DNA of 60,620 nucleotides from an uncultured Saprospiraceae bacterium (lineage in GTDB: Bacteria > Bacteroidota > Bacteroidia > Chitinophagales > Saprospiraceae): assembly GCA_937929945.1 (NCBI GenBank), contig CALFUK010000057.1:1-60620 (forward strand), written 5' to 3'. Positions 44,812 through 54,228 of this stretch are shown here, piece after piece. Under the pieces are notes generated by a model. That model searched no databases and was not told the origin of the DNA. It saw only the letters and a list, made by a program, of their open reading frames with translations. Every line of letters starts with the position of its first letter. Position 1 is the stretch's first letter. The position numbers and the translations under genes were made by a program.

Positions 44812-47175
44812 TTAGCTACCACACATCAGGCACCCATCTTCCATCGTACAGACTTCGCCTTCCTGCATTACAGGGACGGCCTCTGTCTCTTCGGCACCAA
44901 GCTTATTCTGGTGCTTCTGGCTGAGTGTAAACTTAATGGGATCTACAGCCGCCTTAGACCTAAGGTAATACATACCCGTCTTAAGCCCTTTCTGCCATCC
45001 GTAGAAGTGCATGGAGGATAGCTTTCCGAAGTTCGGATTCTCGACGAATAGATTTAGACTCTGACTCTGACAGATGAAGGCACCTCGGTCTGCCGCCATG
45101 TCAATGATGACTTTTTGGCTGATCTCCCAGACTGTTTTGTACAGTTTCTTCAGGTCCTCTGGTATAGAGGGAATGTCTTGTACTGACCCATTAGATGCCA
45201 TCAGTTGTTGCTTCATGTCGTCATCCCACAAGTTGAGCTTGACAAGATCTTTGAGCAAGTGCTTATTCATGATCACATACTCTCCTGACAGTGTCCGGCG
45301 AGAATAGATATTAGAGGTGTAAGGCTCGAAGCATTCGTTATTACCTAATATTTGAGATGTAGATGCGGTCGGCATGGGAGCCAATAGCAGACTATTTCTC
45401 AGTCCCGTATCCATGATTTTCTTTTTCAGACTGTCCCAGTCCCATCGGTCTGAAGGCGCTACACCCCACATATCGAATTGTAGAATTCCTTCGCTCGCAG
45501 GAGAACCTTTAAATGTCTGATAGGCTCCTTCTTTCTCAGCGAGTGCCGCTGACTCAGTGGCAGCTGCAAAGTAGATGGTCTCAAAGATGTCCTTATTCAT
45601 CTGCTTAGCCTCTGGGCTATCAAATGGGAATCTCATTTTGATAAAAGCATCCGCCAGTCCCTGCACACCGATGCCAATTGGACGGTGTCTCATATTAGAG
45701 TTCTCCGCTTCTTTGACAGGATAATAATTGATGTCAATGACCTTATTCAGGTTGCGAGTGACGACTCTAGATACTTCATACAGCTTATCAAAATCAAAAG
45801 TCTCGTTGTCGACGAACTTGGATAAGGCGATCGATGCCAGATTACACACAGCGACTTCGTCTGGTGAAGTGTATTCTAAGATCTCAGTACACAGATTACT
45901 TGATCTTATAGTACCAAGATTTTTCTGATTTGATTTTTCATTACATGCATCCTTATATAGGATATAGGGTGTACCTGTCTCTATCTGAGATTCCAAAATG
46001 GCAAACCACAGGTCTTGAGCTTTGACAGTCTTACGTGCCATACCTTTCGCCTCGTATGATCTAAAGAGCGTTTTGAATTCTTCGCCGTAAGCATCACACA
46101 GCCCTTTTGCTTCGTTGGGGCAGAAGAGTGACCATTCACCATCCTCTTTCACTCGCTCCATGAAGAGGTCGGAAATCCACATAGCATAGAATAAATCTCT
46201 GGCTCTCATCTCCTCCTTTCCGTGATTCTTCTTCAAATCTAAGAAGTCAAAAATATCGGCGTGCCAAGGCTCTAAGTATATAGCGAAGGCCCCTTTACGT
46301 TTTCCACCACCTTGATCTACATATCTGGCTGTATCGTTAAAGACTCTTAGCATTGGTACGACACCATTGGATGTACCACCTGTGCCTTTGATATAGCTGC
46401 CTTGAGCTCTGACATTATGAATGCTCAGTCCAATACCTCCCGCTGACTGTGATATTTTAGCACATCGAGATAAGGTCTCGAAGATACCTGATATACTGTC
46501 ATCAGTCATCGTCAGCAAAAAGCAAGATGATAACTGTGGTTTTGGCGTACCTGCATTGAACAAAGTAGGTGTCGCGTGAATAAACCACTTCTCCGACATA
46601 TAATTATACGTCACGAATGCTGCCTCTAAGTCTTCTCCGTGTATCCCAATAGCCGCTCTCATGAGAAGGTGCTGAGGTCTTTCGACGACATCTCCGTTCA
46701 TGCGCAGAAGATAGGATCGCTCTAAGGTCTTGAAGCCAAAGTAATCAAAGTTATAGTCTCTGTCATAGATGATGGCAGAGTCTATTTTGTCGCCATTCTT
46801 CCGCACGATGGCTATGGTTTCGTCACTGATAAGACCTGCTTTTTCATCGGTTTTTGGGTCTATGTAGTTGTAAAGAGCCTCCATGGTTTTGGTGAAGGAC
46901 TTATCAGTGTTTTTATGAAGGTTAGATATGGCTATTCTGGCGGCCAATTTGGCAAAATCGGGATGGTTAGTCGAGAGAGAGGCTGCAGTCTCAGCAGCAA
47001 GATTATCAAGGTCAGTGGTTTTCACGCCGTCGTAGAGTCCTTGGATAACTTTTCTGGAAATCTCTATAGAGTCTACGAAGTTAGGGTCTAACTCGTAGCA
47101 TAATTTCTTAATTCGCGCTGTGATCTTATCGAAGCTGACATCTTCTAGCTTACCACTTCTTTTGAGTACTTTCAT
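44812..47175 (-). CDS. nrdA: Ribonucleoside-diphosphate reductase, alpha subunit
   Basis: A 787-residue class I ribonucleotide reductase large subunit that reduces NDPs to dNDPs. The N-terminus ([18 protein letters not shown]) begins an ATP-cone allosteric domain. Barrel motifs include QLSSCFLL near 214-221 (substrate-site Cys), [10 protein letters not shown] and [11 protein letters not shown] in the central part, and [23 protein letters not shown]. The C-terminal tail ends in GCLMCGS, with C782 and C785 as the swinging redox pair reduced by thioredoxin. nrdB lies upstream on the same strand across 119 bases, so they form an operon. A terminator follows. Confidence 0.96.
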   Translation of the reverse strand: MKVLKRSGKLEDVSFDKITARIKKLCYELDPNFVDSIEISRKVIQGLYDGVKTTDLDNLAAETAASLSTNHPDFAKLAARIAISNLHKNTDKSFTKTMEALYNYIDPKTDEKAGLISDETIAIVRKNGDKIDSAIIYDRDYNFDYFGFKTLERSYLLRMNGDVVERPQHLLMRAAIGIHGEDLEAAFVTYNYMSEKWFIHATPTLFNAGTPKPQLSSCFLLTMTDDSISGIFETLSRCAKISQSAGGIGLSIHNVRAQGSYIKGTGGTSNGVVPMLRVFNDTARYVDQGGGKRKGAFAIYLEPWHADIFDFLDLKKNHGKEEMRARDLFYAMWISDLFMERVKEDGEWSLFCPNEAKGLCDAYGEEFKTLFRSYEAKGMARKTVKAQDLWFAILESQIETGTPYILYKDACNEKSNQKNLGTIRSSNLCTEILEYTSPDEVAVCNLASIALSKFVDNETFDFDKLYEVSRVVTRNLNKVIDINYYPVKEAENSNMRHRPIGIGVQGLADAFIKMRFPFDSPEAKQMNKDIFETIYFAAATESAALAEKEGAYQTFKGSPASEGILQFDMWGVAPSDRWDWDSLKKKIMDTGLRNSLLLAPMPTASTSQILGNNECFEPYTSNIYSRRTLSGEYVIMNKHLLKDLVKLNLWDDDMKQQLMASNGSVQDIPSIPEDLKKLYKTVWEISQKVIIDMAADRGAFICQSQSLNLFVENPNFGKLSSMHFYGWQKGLKTGMYYLRSKAAVDPIKFTLSQKHQNKLGAEETEAVPVMQEGEVCTMEDGCLMCGS

Positions 47176-47294
47176 TTGAACCTGCGTTTAATAATTTAAG
47201 CAATAGAATCTAAATAGTCTTAAGTTGAGACCTTTCTGACTACGTATTTGAGATCCTTAGGTTGGTTGTAGTTTAGACTGGGATAGTGTTTTTT

Positions 47295-48281
47295 CTAAAA
47301 CTCCTCGTCTAATGTGAATATCTGCTTAGATTTATCAGCCATCACACCGGCTTTTTGATAATCCCCAACCCGCTTTTCGAAAAAGTTAGTTTTGCCTTGA
47401 AGTGAGATCAGCTCCATCCATGGGAATGGGTTCTCTGCGTGATATACCTTTTCATTACCTAATTGTGCTAAGAGCCTGTCAGCAACGAATTCGATATACT
47501 GGCACATCATATCAGAATTCATGCCTATGAGGTTCACAGGTAGGGCATCTGAGACAAATTCTTTTTCAATATCAACTGCATCTGTGATTAGACGCTGTAT
47601 CTTTTCTTTTGGTAGTTTATTCTGAATATGATTGTTGTACAACAGGCATGCGAAGTCACAGTGCATACCTTCGTCTCTTGAGATCAACTCATTGGAAAAT
47701 GATAAACCTGGCATGAGGCCACGCTTCTTGAGCCAGAAGATAGAGCAGAATGATCCTGAGAAGAAGATGCCTTCTACGGCAGCGAATGCTATAAGTCTTT
47801 CTGCGAATGATCCATTATCTATCCATTCAAATGCCCAGTCCGCCTTTTTCTTTACACAAGGCATATTTTCGATCGCATTGAATAAGTAATTCTTATCCTG
47901 AGTATCTTTTATGTACGTATCTATAAGCAGCGAGTATGTCTCAGAGTGGATATTTTCCATCATGATTTGGAAGCCATAGAAAAACTTAGCTTCTGTGTAT
48001 TGTACTTCACTGACCATGTTCTCGGCCAGATTTTCATTCACGATACCATCACTGGCTGCAAAGAATGCCAAGACATGCTTTACGAAGTGTCTTTCATCAT
48101 CGTTGAGCTTAGAGTCCCAGTCTGTTAGATCTTGGTGAAGATCTATCTCTTCGGCAGTCCAAAAACTTGCTTCACACTTTTTATAGAAATTCCAGATATC
48201 ATCATGTTTGATAGGGAATAAAACGAATCTGTTGGGGTTTTCTTCAAGTAGGGGCTCTGCAACTCTTTTAATATCGCTCAT
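47295..48281 (-). CDS. nrdB: Ribonucleoside-diphosphate reductase, beta subunit
   Basis: A 328-residue class Ia radical-generating subunit. Iron ligands by spacing to the mouse R2 protein are D78 (FFAASDG), E109 and H112 (MENIH), E170 (AVEG), E204 and H207 (RDEGMH), and the radical-bearing tyrosine is Y116 in HSETY. The set is complete, so a diiron-tyrosyl cofactor is expected. The sequence is of the eukaryotic-like type typical for Bacteroidota. It leads the nrdB-nrdA operon after an AT-rich 374-base gap; I find no NrdR-box pair there. Confidence 0.96.
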   Translation of the reverse strand: MSDIKRVAEPLLEENPNRFVLFPIKHDDIWNFYKKCEASFWTAEEIDLHQDLTDWDSKLNDDERHFVKHVLAFFAASDGIVNENLAENMVSEVQYTEAKFFYGFQIMMENIHSETYSLLIDTYIKDTQDKNYLFNAIENMPCVKKKADWAFEWIDNGSFAERLIAFAAVEGIFFSGSFCSIFWLKKRGLMPGLSFSNELISRDEGMHCDFACLLYNNHIQNKLPKEKIQRLITDAVDIEKEFVSDALPVNLIGMNSDMMCQYIEFVADRLLAQLGNEKVYHAENPFPWMELISLQGKTNFFEKRVGDYQKAGVMADKSKQIFTLDEEF

Positions 48282-48655
48282 GCAATTGGTGTGTTAATTG
48301 GTTGGGTCAAAAATTATATTCATATTTAAAGAATCTCTAATATATCAAAATAATAAATCTACTTGGTAAGACTCATTATGGTTTTTTATATATATTTTAA
48401 ATTCCGATGCATTAATTACTTATAATCAATGCTTTATATCTCAATTATAGCTTTTCGGCTGAAGGTTAAGATTGCTCTCTAAGAGAATACAAATAAATGG
48501 AAAAAAAAGCTAATATGAGGTTTTGAGCTCTTATTAGTTTTCAACAGCTTGTTAGTAACAAGTGTAACATATTAAAAATCAGTATAATATGTATTTTGGA
48601 TGAAAATTGCTTGAAAATTGATACTCTAATATTTGCTCAGTCAAAGCAAAATACA
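48282..48655. other. AT-rich gap upstream of nrdB
   Basis: This 374-base, strongly AT-rich stretch lies between nrdB and the end of corA, both on the minus strand. It holds the nrd promoter. I see no open frame, no RNA gene, no clear terminator for corA and no match to the NrdR palindrome. A small TCTCTAAGAGA dyad occurs near 48475. Confidence 0.35.
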
Positions 48656-49603
48656 CTACAATATTTTCCTCCGTTTTAGGATCCAAATGATCAATATCCC
48701 AAATAAAATAGAGATCAAAATGATGCCATAAAACATGGCTGGACTGTCCTTACCCGGCAGTGGGACATTCATACCAAAGAGGCTCGCAATCAGTGTAGGC
48801 GCCATCAGGACGATCGTGATAATCGTGAGTCGCTGGATGACACTATTCAGATTATTTGATACAATCGATGCATAAGCCTCCATGGTACCGCTCAGGATAT
48901 TCGTATAGACATTGGACATCTCCAGCGCCTGACTGTTATCAATGATGATGTCCTCGAAGAGATCCTCATGAGCTTCCATACCTCTGATCGTCAGAAGATC
49001 TGTGCGCTTCATCTTCATTTTGAGCAGTTCATTAGAGCTGAGAGAATTCACGAAGTAGACCAAACTCTTCTCGATGCGCAGGAGCTCTTGAAGCTCCTTA
49101 TTTCTGCTACTGTTATACAGCTCCTGCTCGATCAGGTTACGTTTTAGATTTAGCTTTTTGAGACACTCCAGAAATCTAAATACGGTCTGCTCGAATAACT
49201 GCAGCACAAACATCTTATGATCACTGCTGTCAAAATGCTTCACACGTCCCTCGAGAAACTTATGAATAATGGGATTATCCACGGCTGTGATGGTGATGAT
49301 ATTCTCATCCGTCAGAATGATCCCTATCGGCGCAGTGATGTATATGGCCTCACTGTCAGTGCCAGAGTCATTGATGACGGGCGTATTCACGACGATGAGC
49401 TTGATCGCCTCTTCACGCTCGTATCTGGATCTTTCGTCTATATCGAGCGAATCTGTGAGAAAATCTAATGGAAAATGGAGATGTGTGGCTAAGTGTTCTA
49501 ACTCTGCGTGGTCAAAGGGCGGCTGAATGTTAATCCAGCAGAAAGGCTGTAGAGACTGGATCTCTTCCAACCCGGAATGTTGCTTCGCATAATATTGGAT
49601 CAT
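48656..49603 (-). CDS. corA: CorA-type magnesium transporter
   Basis: A 315-residue CorA-family channel. The long soluble N-terminal part has the alpha/beta start (PFCWINIQPPFDHAEL) and extended stalk helices (about 140-255). Two C-terminal helices flank the selectivity loop: GMN at 277-279 in SLFGMNVPLPG, and the C-terminal basic ILKRRKIL. It conducts Mg2+ (or Co2+/Ni2+) into the cell as a pentamer. A well-formed promoter (TTTG-N20-TATGTTTG) lies just upstream. Confidence 0.95.
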   Translation of the reverse strand: MIQYYAKQHSGLEEIQSLQPFCWINIQPPFDHAELEHLATHLHFPLDFLTDSLDIDERSRYEREEAIKLIVVNTPVINDSGTDSEAIYITAPIGIILTDENIITITAVDNPIIHKFLEGRVKHFDSSDHKMFVLQLFEQTVFRFLECLKKLNLKRNLIEQELYNSSRNKELQELLRIEKSLVYFVNSLSSNELLKMKMKRTDLLTIRGMEAHEDLFEDIIIDNSQALEMSNVYTNILSGTMEAYASIVSNNLNSVIQRLTIITIVLMAPTLIASLFGMNVPLPGKDSPAMFYGIILISILFGILIIWILKRRKIL

Positions 49604-49658
49604 AACTGCCTGGCTCGGACTCCATGTGAAAAATTACATTAGTTTGTTTAATGTGTTG

Positions 49659-49690
49659 CAAACATAGTAACTATATTTATCGAACACAAA
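49659..49690 (-). promoter_or_regulatory. Complete Bacteroidota promoter for corA
   Basis: Read on the minus strand, TTTG (49690-49687), 20 bases, then TATGTTTG (49666-49659) reproduce the -33 and -7 elements of the primary sigma factor of Bacteroidota with correct spacing. The inferred start near 49652 gives a leader of about 48 bases to the corA ATG. Confidence 0.7.
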
Positions 49691-49713
49691 CTTTACGGTA
49701 AAGCAAGCAGCCT

Positions 49714-49989
49714 ATGGTAAAATTTAAAGACTTCATCATCAATGTCAAAGACTATGGAGGCATCCTGACTCCACCTGTATTCGAGGCTCATGAAGATGCA
49801 ATGCTGCGCGTCAATCTGTGGATAGAGGAGCACGAAATCATTGTCCTCAACATAGAGACGGTCATCGTCCCTGATTTACACAAGAGCCAACCGAAGTATG
49901 GTAGCACCTCTGCCTATTTCGAAAAAGGTGAAAGCGCAGCAACAGAATCTAGGTGGTTTCAAGTATTCAGGGTCTGGTTCAATGAGTAG
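49714..49989 (+). CDS. Small conserved-looking protein of unknown function
   Basis: A 91-residue soluble protein, alternating strands and one helix, without cysteine, signal peptide or membrane segment. Notable pieces are YGGILTPPVFEAHEDAMLRVN and a C-terminal TESRWFQVFRVWF. I do not recognise the family. It is divergent from corA and ends two bases before the stop codon of the convergent HExxH-protein gene, a packing that argues for a real gene. Nothing supports a function. Confidence 0.6.
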   Translation: MVKFKDFIINVKDYGGILTPPVFEAHEDAMLRVNLWIEEHEIIVLNIETVIVPDLHKSQPKYGSTSAYFEKGESAATESRWFQVFRVWFNE

Positions 49990-49991
49990 CC

Positions 49992-50666
49992 TCAAACCTT
50001 CACCTCTCTGAGATAGTACTCATAGTATAGCAAATCCTCTGGACCAGCACTCCCCCACTGAGGTCGATACCCATGCTTGATCAAGTAATAGTCTTCTATG
50101 ATATCTGCCTGCTGTTCGAAATTGAAGTCAGCGAGCTGGCCGCCAGCTCTTTTGATTCCTCTTAATCGGCCCAGCCCGCCGTAATTATAGCTTTCTTTCG
50201 TCCGCTGCGCCCATAGTGCATGTAGTATGTACATCGATCCGTAGCGTTGGTACTGCCAGACATGCATCAGTTCATGAATAAAGGTGTGTCGGGTCATAGG
50301 GCCATAACAATTAATTGTAAAATAGCTCACGTAGGCAAAATGGCCGTATTTAGGTCCGAGGATAGCTTTATCATCTATTCTAAGCTGATCATAATCGAAT
50401 GCCTCTCCGTAGACAGATTTAGCCAACTCCTTTTCTTGAGCGGTGAGGATTCGAGAGCTGGGCTTCAATCGATTGGTCACATAGTCGTATAGCTCTGGTA
50501 AAGCAATGAGATCTAATAACAAGACAAATACACCTGGAAGCCATAGCAAGGCTCGCTTCATACCCGACTGGCGTACGCCGAGATCACTGAATGATAAATG
50601 GCTCAATAAGCGTATGAATCGGCTTCCAAAACTATTGACATAATATTGACTCCTGTGAATGAGCAT
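49992..50666 (-). CDS. Membrane-linked HExxH protein
   Basis: A 224-residue protein with one hydrophobic segment (ALLWLPGVFVLLLDLIALPELY, about 39-60) and the zinc-type motif HELMH at 131-135 within RHTFIHELMHVWQYQRYG. H-E-L-x-H-V-W-Q-x-Q is a recurrent signature of proteins annotated as DUF4157-like or Vgr-related, where it looks like a minimal metallopeptidase site; the third ligand may be a downstream Glu or His (EQQADIIEDYY). Starting at Met36 would place the hydrophobic segment at the N-terminus. It lies nine bases after the LolC/E-like permease gene and is probably cotranscribed. Proteolytic activity is not established. Confidence 0.65.
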   Translation of the reverse strand: MLIHRSQYYVNSFGSRFIRLLSHLSFSDLGVRQSGMKRALLWLPGVFVLLLDLIALPELYDYVTNRLKPSSRILTAQEKELAKSVYGEAFDYDQLRIDDKAILGPKYGHFAYVSYFTINCYGPMTRHTFIHELMHVWQYQRYGSMYILHALWAQRTKESYNYGGLGRLRGIKRAGGQLADFNFEQQADIIEDYYLIKHGYRPQWGSAGPEDLLYYEYYLREVKV

Positions 50667-50675
50667 GGTCCCTTA

Positions 50676-51974
50676 CTATTTGAAGTGTAAGACCTTCACG
50701 GGAGAAATACGGCTGATTAGGTAGGTAGGGATCACTAAAAAGAGCAGGATGATGCCCACCACCGCTACATTCAATAAGAGAATCCTCAAAGGATCCACTT
50801 CGATTGGTGCAGAAGAGAGGTAGTAGTTATCTTCATTCAGCTTAATGATCTTAAACTTTGCCTGGATATAGCAGATGATGAGTCCTGCCACATTACCAAT
50901 GATCAGTCCCCATTTTATGATCTCGATGGCCTGGTAGAGAAATATTTTACGGATGCTCCAGTTGGAGCTCCCAATAGCTTTTAGTACTCCAATCATTTGG
51001 GTTCGCTCTAAAATTAGGATCAAAAGACCGGTGATCATATTAATAATCGTCACTACCGTCATCAATATCAGGATGACATATTCATTAATATTTTGCAAAT
51101 CCAACCAGCCGAATATCCACGGAAACTTGCGCCTTACTGTTTCAGAATACATATAGTGAGGCAGTATATAGTGATTCACATATTCATTCATAAGCTCTAA
51201 ATCATCTATATCATCCACGAAGACCTCCAGCCCCATCACCTGATTGTCCTCCCAGTCAAAGACATTCTGAATCTCCTTCATATCTGCTAGGGCAAATCGC
51301 TTATCATACTCCTCCAATCCTGTCTTATAAATCCCAGATATGGTGAATTTTCTGGGTATCTGATCTCTATTCTTAAAGAGTGTGACAATGATGCTCTGCC
51401 CGACTTCCAGCGATAATCGCTTAGCCGTAACCTCAGAGACCAGTATATCATCAGATGCACCCTCTTCTGGAAACTCTATGCGCCGACCATCCAGGATAAA
51501 GGATTCCAAATTTGACCAATCAAAGTCTTTGCCGATGCCCTTCACTATGATGCTCTCAAAATCCGTCTTTGTTTTGATGATGCCTGGGGATAGACATACT
51601 GCTTGCACATGCTTGATGCCTGAGTCGGCGCTTACTACCTCAGGCGTACCTTTAGCATCTTGGTTATAGCGTTCTATGCTAATCTTTCTAATGGACCTGA
51701 TAGAATCAACAAAAGTTGCATCCATCTCAAAAGGAACGGCCTCGAAATTACGTCGGATGGTATTGTGCGTGACATCGATATGCCCCCAGAATCCAAAAAT
51801 CTTTTCTGTGATCTCATTTTTAAACCCTGTGATAACTGCAGAAGTCAAGATGATCACAGCTATGCTGAGCGCCACACTGGCTATCGTAAATCTGATGATG
51901 GTTCTTGTAAATGACTTGCCCTCGGAAAAGGCAATTCGACTAGCTATAAAATGCTCTATGTTCACAGGTGGCAA
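50676..51974 (-). CDS. ABC transporter permease, LolC/LolE type
   Basis: A 432-residue membrane protein with four transmembrane helices: one near residues 25-50 (TIASVALSIAVIILTSAVITGF), and three in the C-terminal third (ILILMTVVTIINMITGLLILIL; WGLIIGNVAGLIICYI; ILLLNVAVVGIILLFLVI). A large periplasmic MacB_PCD-like domain lies between helices 1 and 2, and the FtsX signature follows helix 2 (RTQMIGVLKAIGSSNWSIRKIFL). It is of the lipoprotein-releasing type, which passes lipoproteins from the inner membrane to LolA. No ATPase gene adjoins it. A GTG start three codons later is possible. Confidence 0.88.
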   Translation of the reverse strand: MPPVNIEHFIASRIAFSEGKSFTRTIIRFTIASVALSIAVIILTSAVITGFKNEITEKIFGFWGHIDVTHNTIRRNFEAVPFEMDATFVDSIRSIRKISIERYNQDAKGTPEVVSADSGIKHVQAVCLSPGIIKTKTDFESIIVKGIGKDFDWSNLESFILDGRRIEFPEEGASDDILVSEVTAKRLSLEVGQSIIVTLFKNRDQIPRKFTISGIYKTGLEEYDKRFALADMKEIQNVFDWEDNQVMGLEVFVDDIDDLELMNEYVNHYILPHYMYSETVRRKFPWIFGWLDLQNINEYVILILMTVVTIINMITGLLILILERTQMIGVLKAIGSSNWSIRKIFLYQAIEIIKWGLIIGNVAGLIICYIQAKFKIIKLNEDNYYLSSAPIEVDPLRILLLNVAVVGIILLFLVIPTYLISRISPVKVLHFK

Positions 51975-52150
51975 TATACTGACTTAAATTATGAACTGAT
52001 TTATAATGTGTATGCGTATTTCTGGTAACTGTCCTTTTCAAATCATGACCATCATATTAAGACTCAGCTTACTCCATGAATATCTCGTTCAATGACTTGG
52101 TCGAGCTACAAATGACTGAGTCAATCACTCACAAATATGAAGCAAAATTC

Positions 52151-52158
52151 TACTTTTG
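52151..52158 (+). promoter_or_regulatory. TAnnTTTG -7 box before tyrS
   Basis: TACTTTTG lies 16 bases before the tyrS ATG, which predicts a very short leader of about ten bases. No TTTG is found at the -33 distance. Confidence 0.4.
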
Positions 52159-52174
52159 AGGAAAATAGAAGATC

Positions 52175-53452
52175 ATGACATTTATCGAAGAGCTAGAGTG
52201 GCGCGGCATGTTGCACGACTGTACACCTGGACTGGCTGAAAAATTAGCCGAAGGTCCGATGATAGGATACATCGGATTTGACCCCACAGCTCCCTCTCTG
52301 ACTATAGGTAACTACGTACAGATCATGCTGCTCGCGCAGTTTCAGCGTCACGGGCATCAACCCATTTTTCTGCTAGGTGGAGCGACGGGCCGTATCGGTG
52401 ATCCTTCAGGCAAGGATAAAGAAAGAGAGCTTAAGTCATACGACGTATTGGATCGAAATCTGGAATTTCAGCGACAGCAAGCAGCTAAATTTCTGGACTT
52501 TGAGAGTCAGGATAACCCCGCGATATTCCTTAATAACTTGGACTTCTATAAGGAAATGAATGTGCTGGACTTTCTTAGAGATGTAGGGAAGAATCTGACG
52601 GTAAACTACATGCTATCAAAAGAGTCAGTCAAAAAAAGACTGGACCTGGGGCTGTCATTCACAGAGTTCAGCTATCAGCTGCTGCAGGCTAATGACTTCT
52701 TACATCTATACAGAAATCATGACTGCCTCCTGCAGATGGGGGGCTCTGATCAATGGGGCAATATCACATCTGGTACGGAGTTCATTAGAAGAAATGTAGA
52801 AGGTGGCAAGGCATATGCCATGACGACCCCGCTACTAACGAAGGCCGACGGATCTAAATTTGGCAAGTCAGAGGGAGGTAACATCTGGCTAGACCCTGAT
52901 ATGACCAGCCCCTATAAGTTTTTCCAGTTTTGGATCAACTCAGATGATGCTGATCTACCTAAGTACTTTCGCTACTTCTCCTTCAAATCCAAAGAAGAGA
53001 TCGAAGCTCTGGAATCTGAGCACCAAGAGAATCCCAATCAGTTAAAACGGATTCTGGCAGAAGAACTGACTAAAAGAGTCCACTCTGATGCCGACTATCA
53101 GTCAGCCATGAATGTCTCAGAAATCGTCTTCAATCACAAAGCGAATGAAGAGACGATTAAGAGCATGTCCGCCGCAGAACTGAAGATGATCTCAGACGAG
53201 ATACCATCTCACTCAGTGCCTCTCGACAAGATAAAAGCTGGGATACCACTGGATGAACTACTGACAGAAGCAGGAATATTAACCTCCAAAGGCGAAGTGA
53301 GAAGGGCTGTAAAGGGTAATGCCATCGGCCTAAATAAAGTAAAAGTCTCTGCTCACGACCAGGTGGTCAGCTCAGAAGATCTACTGCAAGGCATATATTT
53401 ATTTATAGAGAATGGAAAAAAGAAAAAGCACATCATCATCGGGAAGGAATAG
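52175..53452 (+). CDS. tyrS: Tyrosyl-tRNA synthetase
   Basis: A 425-residue class I synthetase that charges tRNA-Tyr. The Rossmann start is YIGFDPTAPSLTIGN (32-46): the HIGH signature is TIGN at 43-46. GGATGRIGDPSGK near 68-80, the tyrosine-site LLQANDFLHLY and QMGGSDQWGNI, and the second signature KFGKS at 228-232 are all present. The C-terminal S4 RNA-binding domain (LDELLTEAGILTSKGEVRRAVKGN) is intact. Length is standard. Replacement of the first His of HIGH by Thr is unusual. It converges on msrB. Confidence 0.95.
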   Translation: MTFIEELEWRGMLHDCTPGLAEKLAEGPMIGYIGFDPTAPSLTIGNYVQIMLLAQFQRHGHQPIFLLGGATGRIGDPSGKDKERELKSYDVLDRNLEFQRQQAAKFLDFESQDNPAIFLNNLDFYKEMNVLDFLRDVGKNLTVNYMLSKESVKKRLDLGLSFTEFSYQLLQANDFLHLYRNHDCLLQMGGSDQWGNITSGTEFIRRNVEGGKAYAMTTPLLTKADGSKFGKSEGGNIWLDPDMTSPYKFFQFWINSDDADLPKYFRYFSFKSKEEIEALESEHQENPNQLKRILAEELTKRVHSDADYQSAMNVSEIVFNHKANEETIKSMSAAELKMISDEIPSHSVPLDKIKAGIPLDELLTEAGILTSKGEVRRAVKGNAIGLNKVKVSAHDQVVSSEDLLQGIYLFIENGKKKKHIIIGKE

Positions 53453-53470
53453 TTATTCCCTCTTCATGAG

Positions 53471-54004
53471 CTATGGCTGATCATCTGATTTCTCTGCCTT
53501 GTCGAACCCCAAGGATACAGAATTGATGCAGTAACGGAGGCCAGTCGGCTTAGGCCCATCATTGAATACGTGGCCCAAGTGGCCTTCACATCTGGCACAC
53601 ATCACTTCAGTTCTGGCATAGCCAAGGTCATAATCTGTATCTTCTTTGATGTACTCTTTTTTAATCGGCTCGTAATAGCTTGGCCATCCAGTCCCAGATT
53701 CGTACTTCGTATCAGAGCTGAAGAGAGGTAACCCGCAGGCTTTACAGGTATAGACACCTGCGTCTTTAATATTCAGTAGCTCTCCCGTATGTGGTCTTTC
53801 CGTACCCTTGTCTCTGATGACATAGTATTCTTGCTCAGACAGCTGACTTTTCCATTCTTTCTCCGTCTTCACTATCTTTTCAATCTTATCTGGTAAATCG
53901 ACTACCGCCGCTGGATTTACCTTAGCGATGTCTTGAGTCTTGGGTGTACAGGCCACTGAGATGATCAGTAGTAGGGTCAAAAATGAAAAAAATGATATCC
54001 TCAT
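53471..54004 (-). CDS. msrB: Methionine-R-sulfoxide reductase MsrB, lipoprotein form
   Basis: A 177-residue MsrB with a lipoprotein signal (LLIISVAC, Cys19), so it repairs oxidised methionine in envelope proteins rather than in the cytoplasm. Zinc ligands are C87, C90 (CKAC) and C136, C139 (CARC). The catalytic Cys is C159 in GLRYCINS. The substrate loop SGTGWPSY is at 103-110. No recycling Cys at the usual internal site is obvious apart from the zinc cysteines. The start codon overlaps copy 2 of the family C repeat. It converges on tyrS. Confidence 0.93.
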   Translation of the reverse strand: MRISFFSFLTLLLIISVACTPKTQDIAKVNPAAVVDLPDKIEKIVKTEKEWKSQLSEQEYYVIRDKGTERPHTGELLNIKDAGVYTCKACGLPLFSSDTKYESGTGWPSYYEPIKKEYIKEDTDYDLGYARTEVMCARCEGHLGHVFNDGPKPTGLRYCINSVSLGFDKAEKSDDQP

Positions 54005-54135
54005 AGGTTTAAATTTTAGAACTGAGTGCCAATCTGCAAATAACTAAGGTTAAATCTTCTCTTTTGGTTTTTTATTTACGTCATAGACGTCTCATAAGTT
54101 CAAATTTTAAGACGAAATGCCAATTTGCGAACAAC
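54001..54135. repeat. Family C repeat, copies 2 and 3
   Basis: Two direct copies of a 44-base element, at 54001-54044 and 54092-54135, fill much of the 224-base gap before msrB. They align without gaps to each other and to 23845-23888. Copy 2 includes the msrB start codon (CAT at 54002-54004). Copy 3 is preceded by TCATAGACGTC, a word also seen in variant form at 23921 and 22832. Confidence 0.7.
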
Positions 54136-54228
54136 TCTGTTTAATCATATACGTAGTGCCTTCATCTGCGAGGCCTCTGCAACCTTCATTACAGGCACTT
54201 CATCCTCTGATTAAATTGAAAAAATATA

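Noticed and set aside
53446-53459. GGAATA-gt-TATTCC dyad at the tyrS stop codon as a terminator.
   Set aside because: The stem is six pairs with a two-base loop and no T-run, too weak to call.
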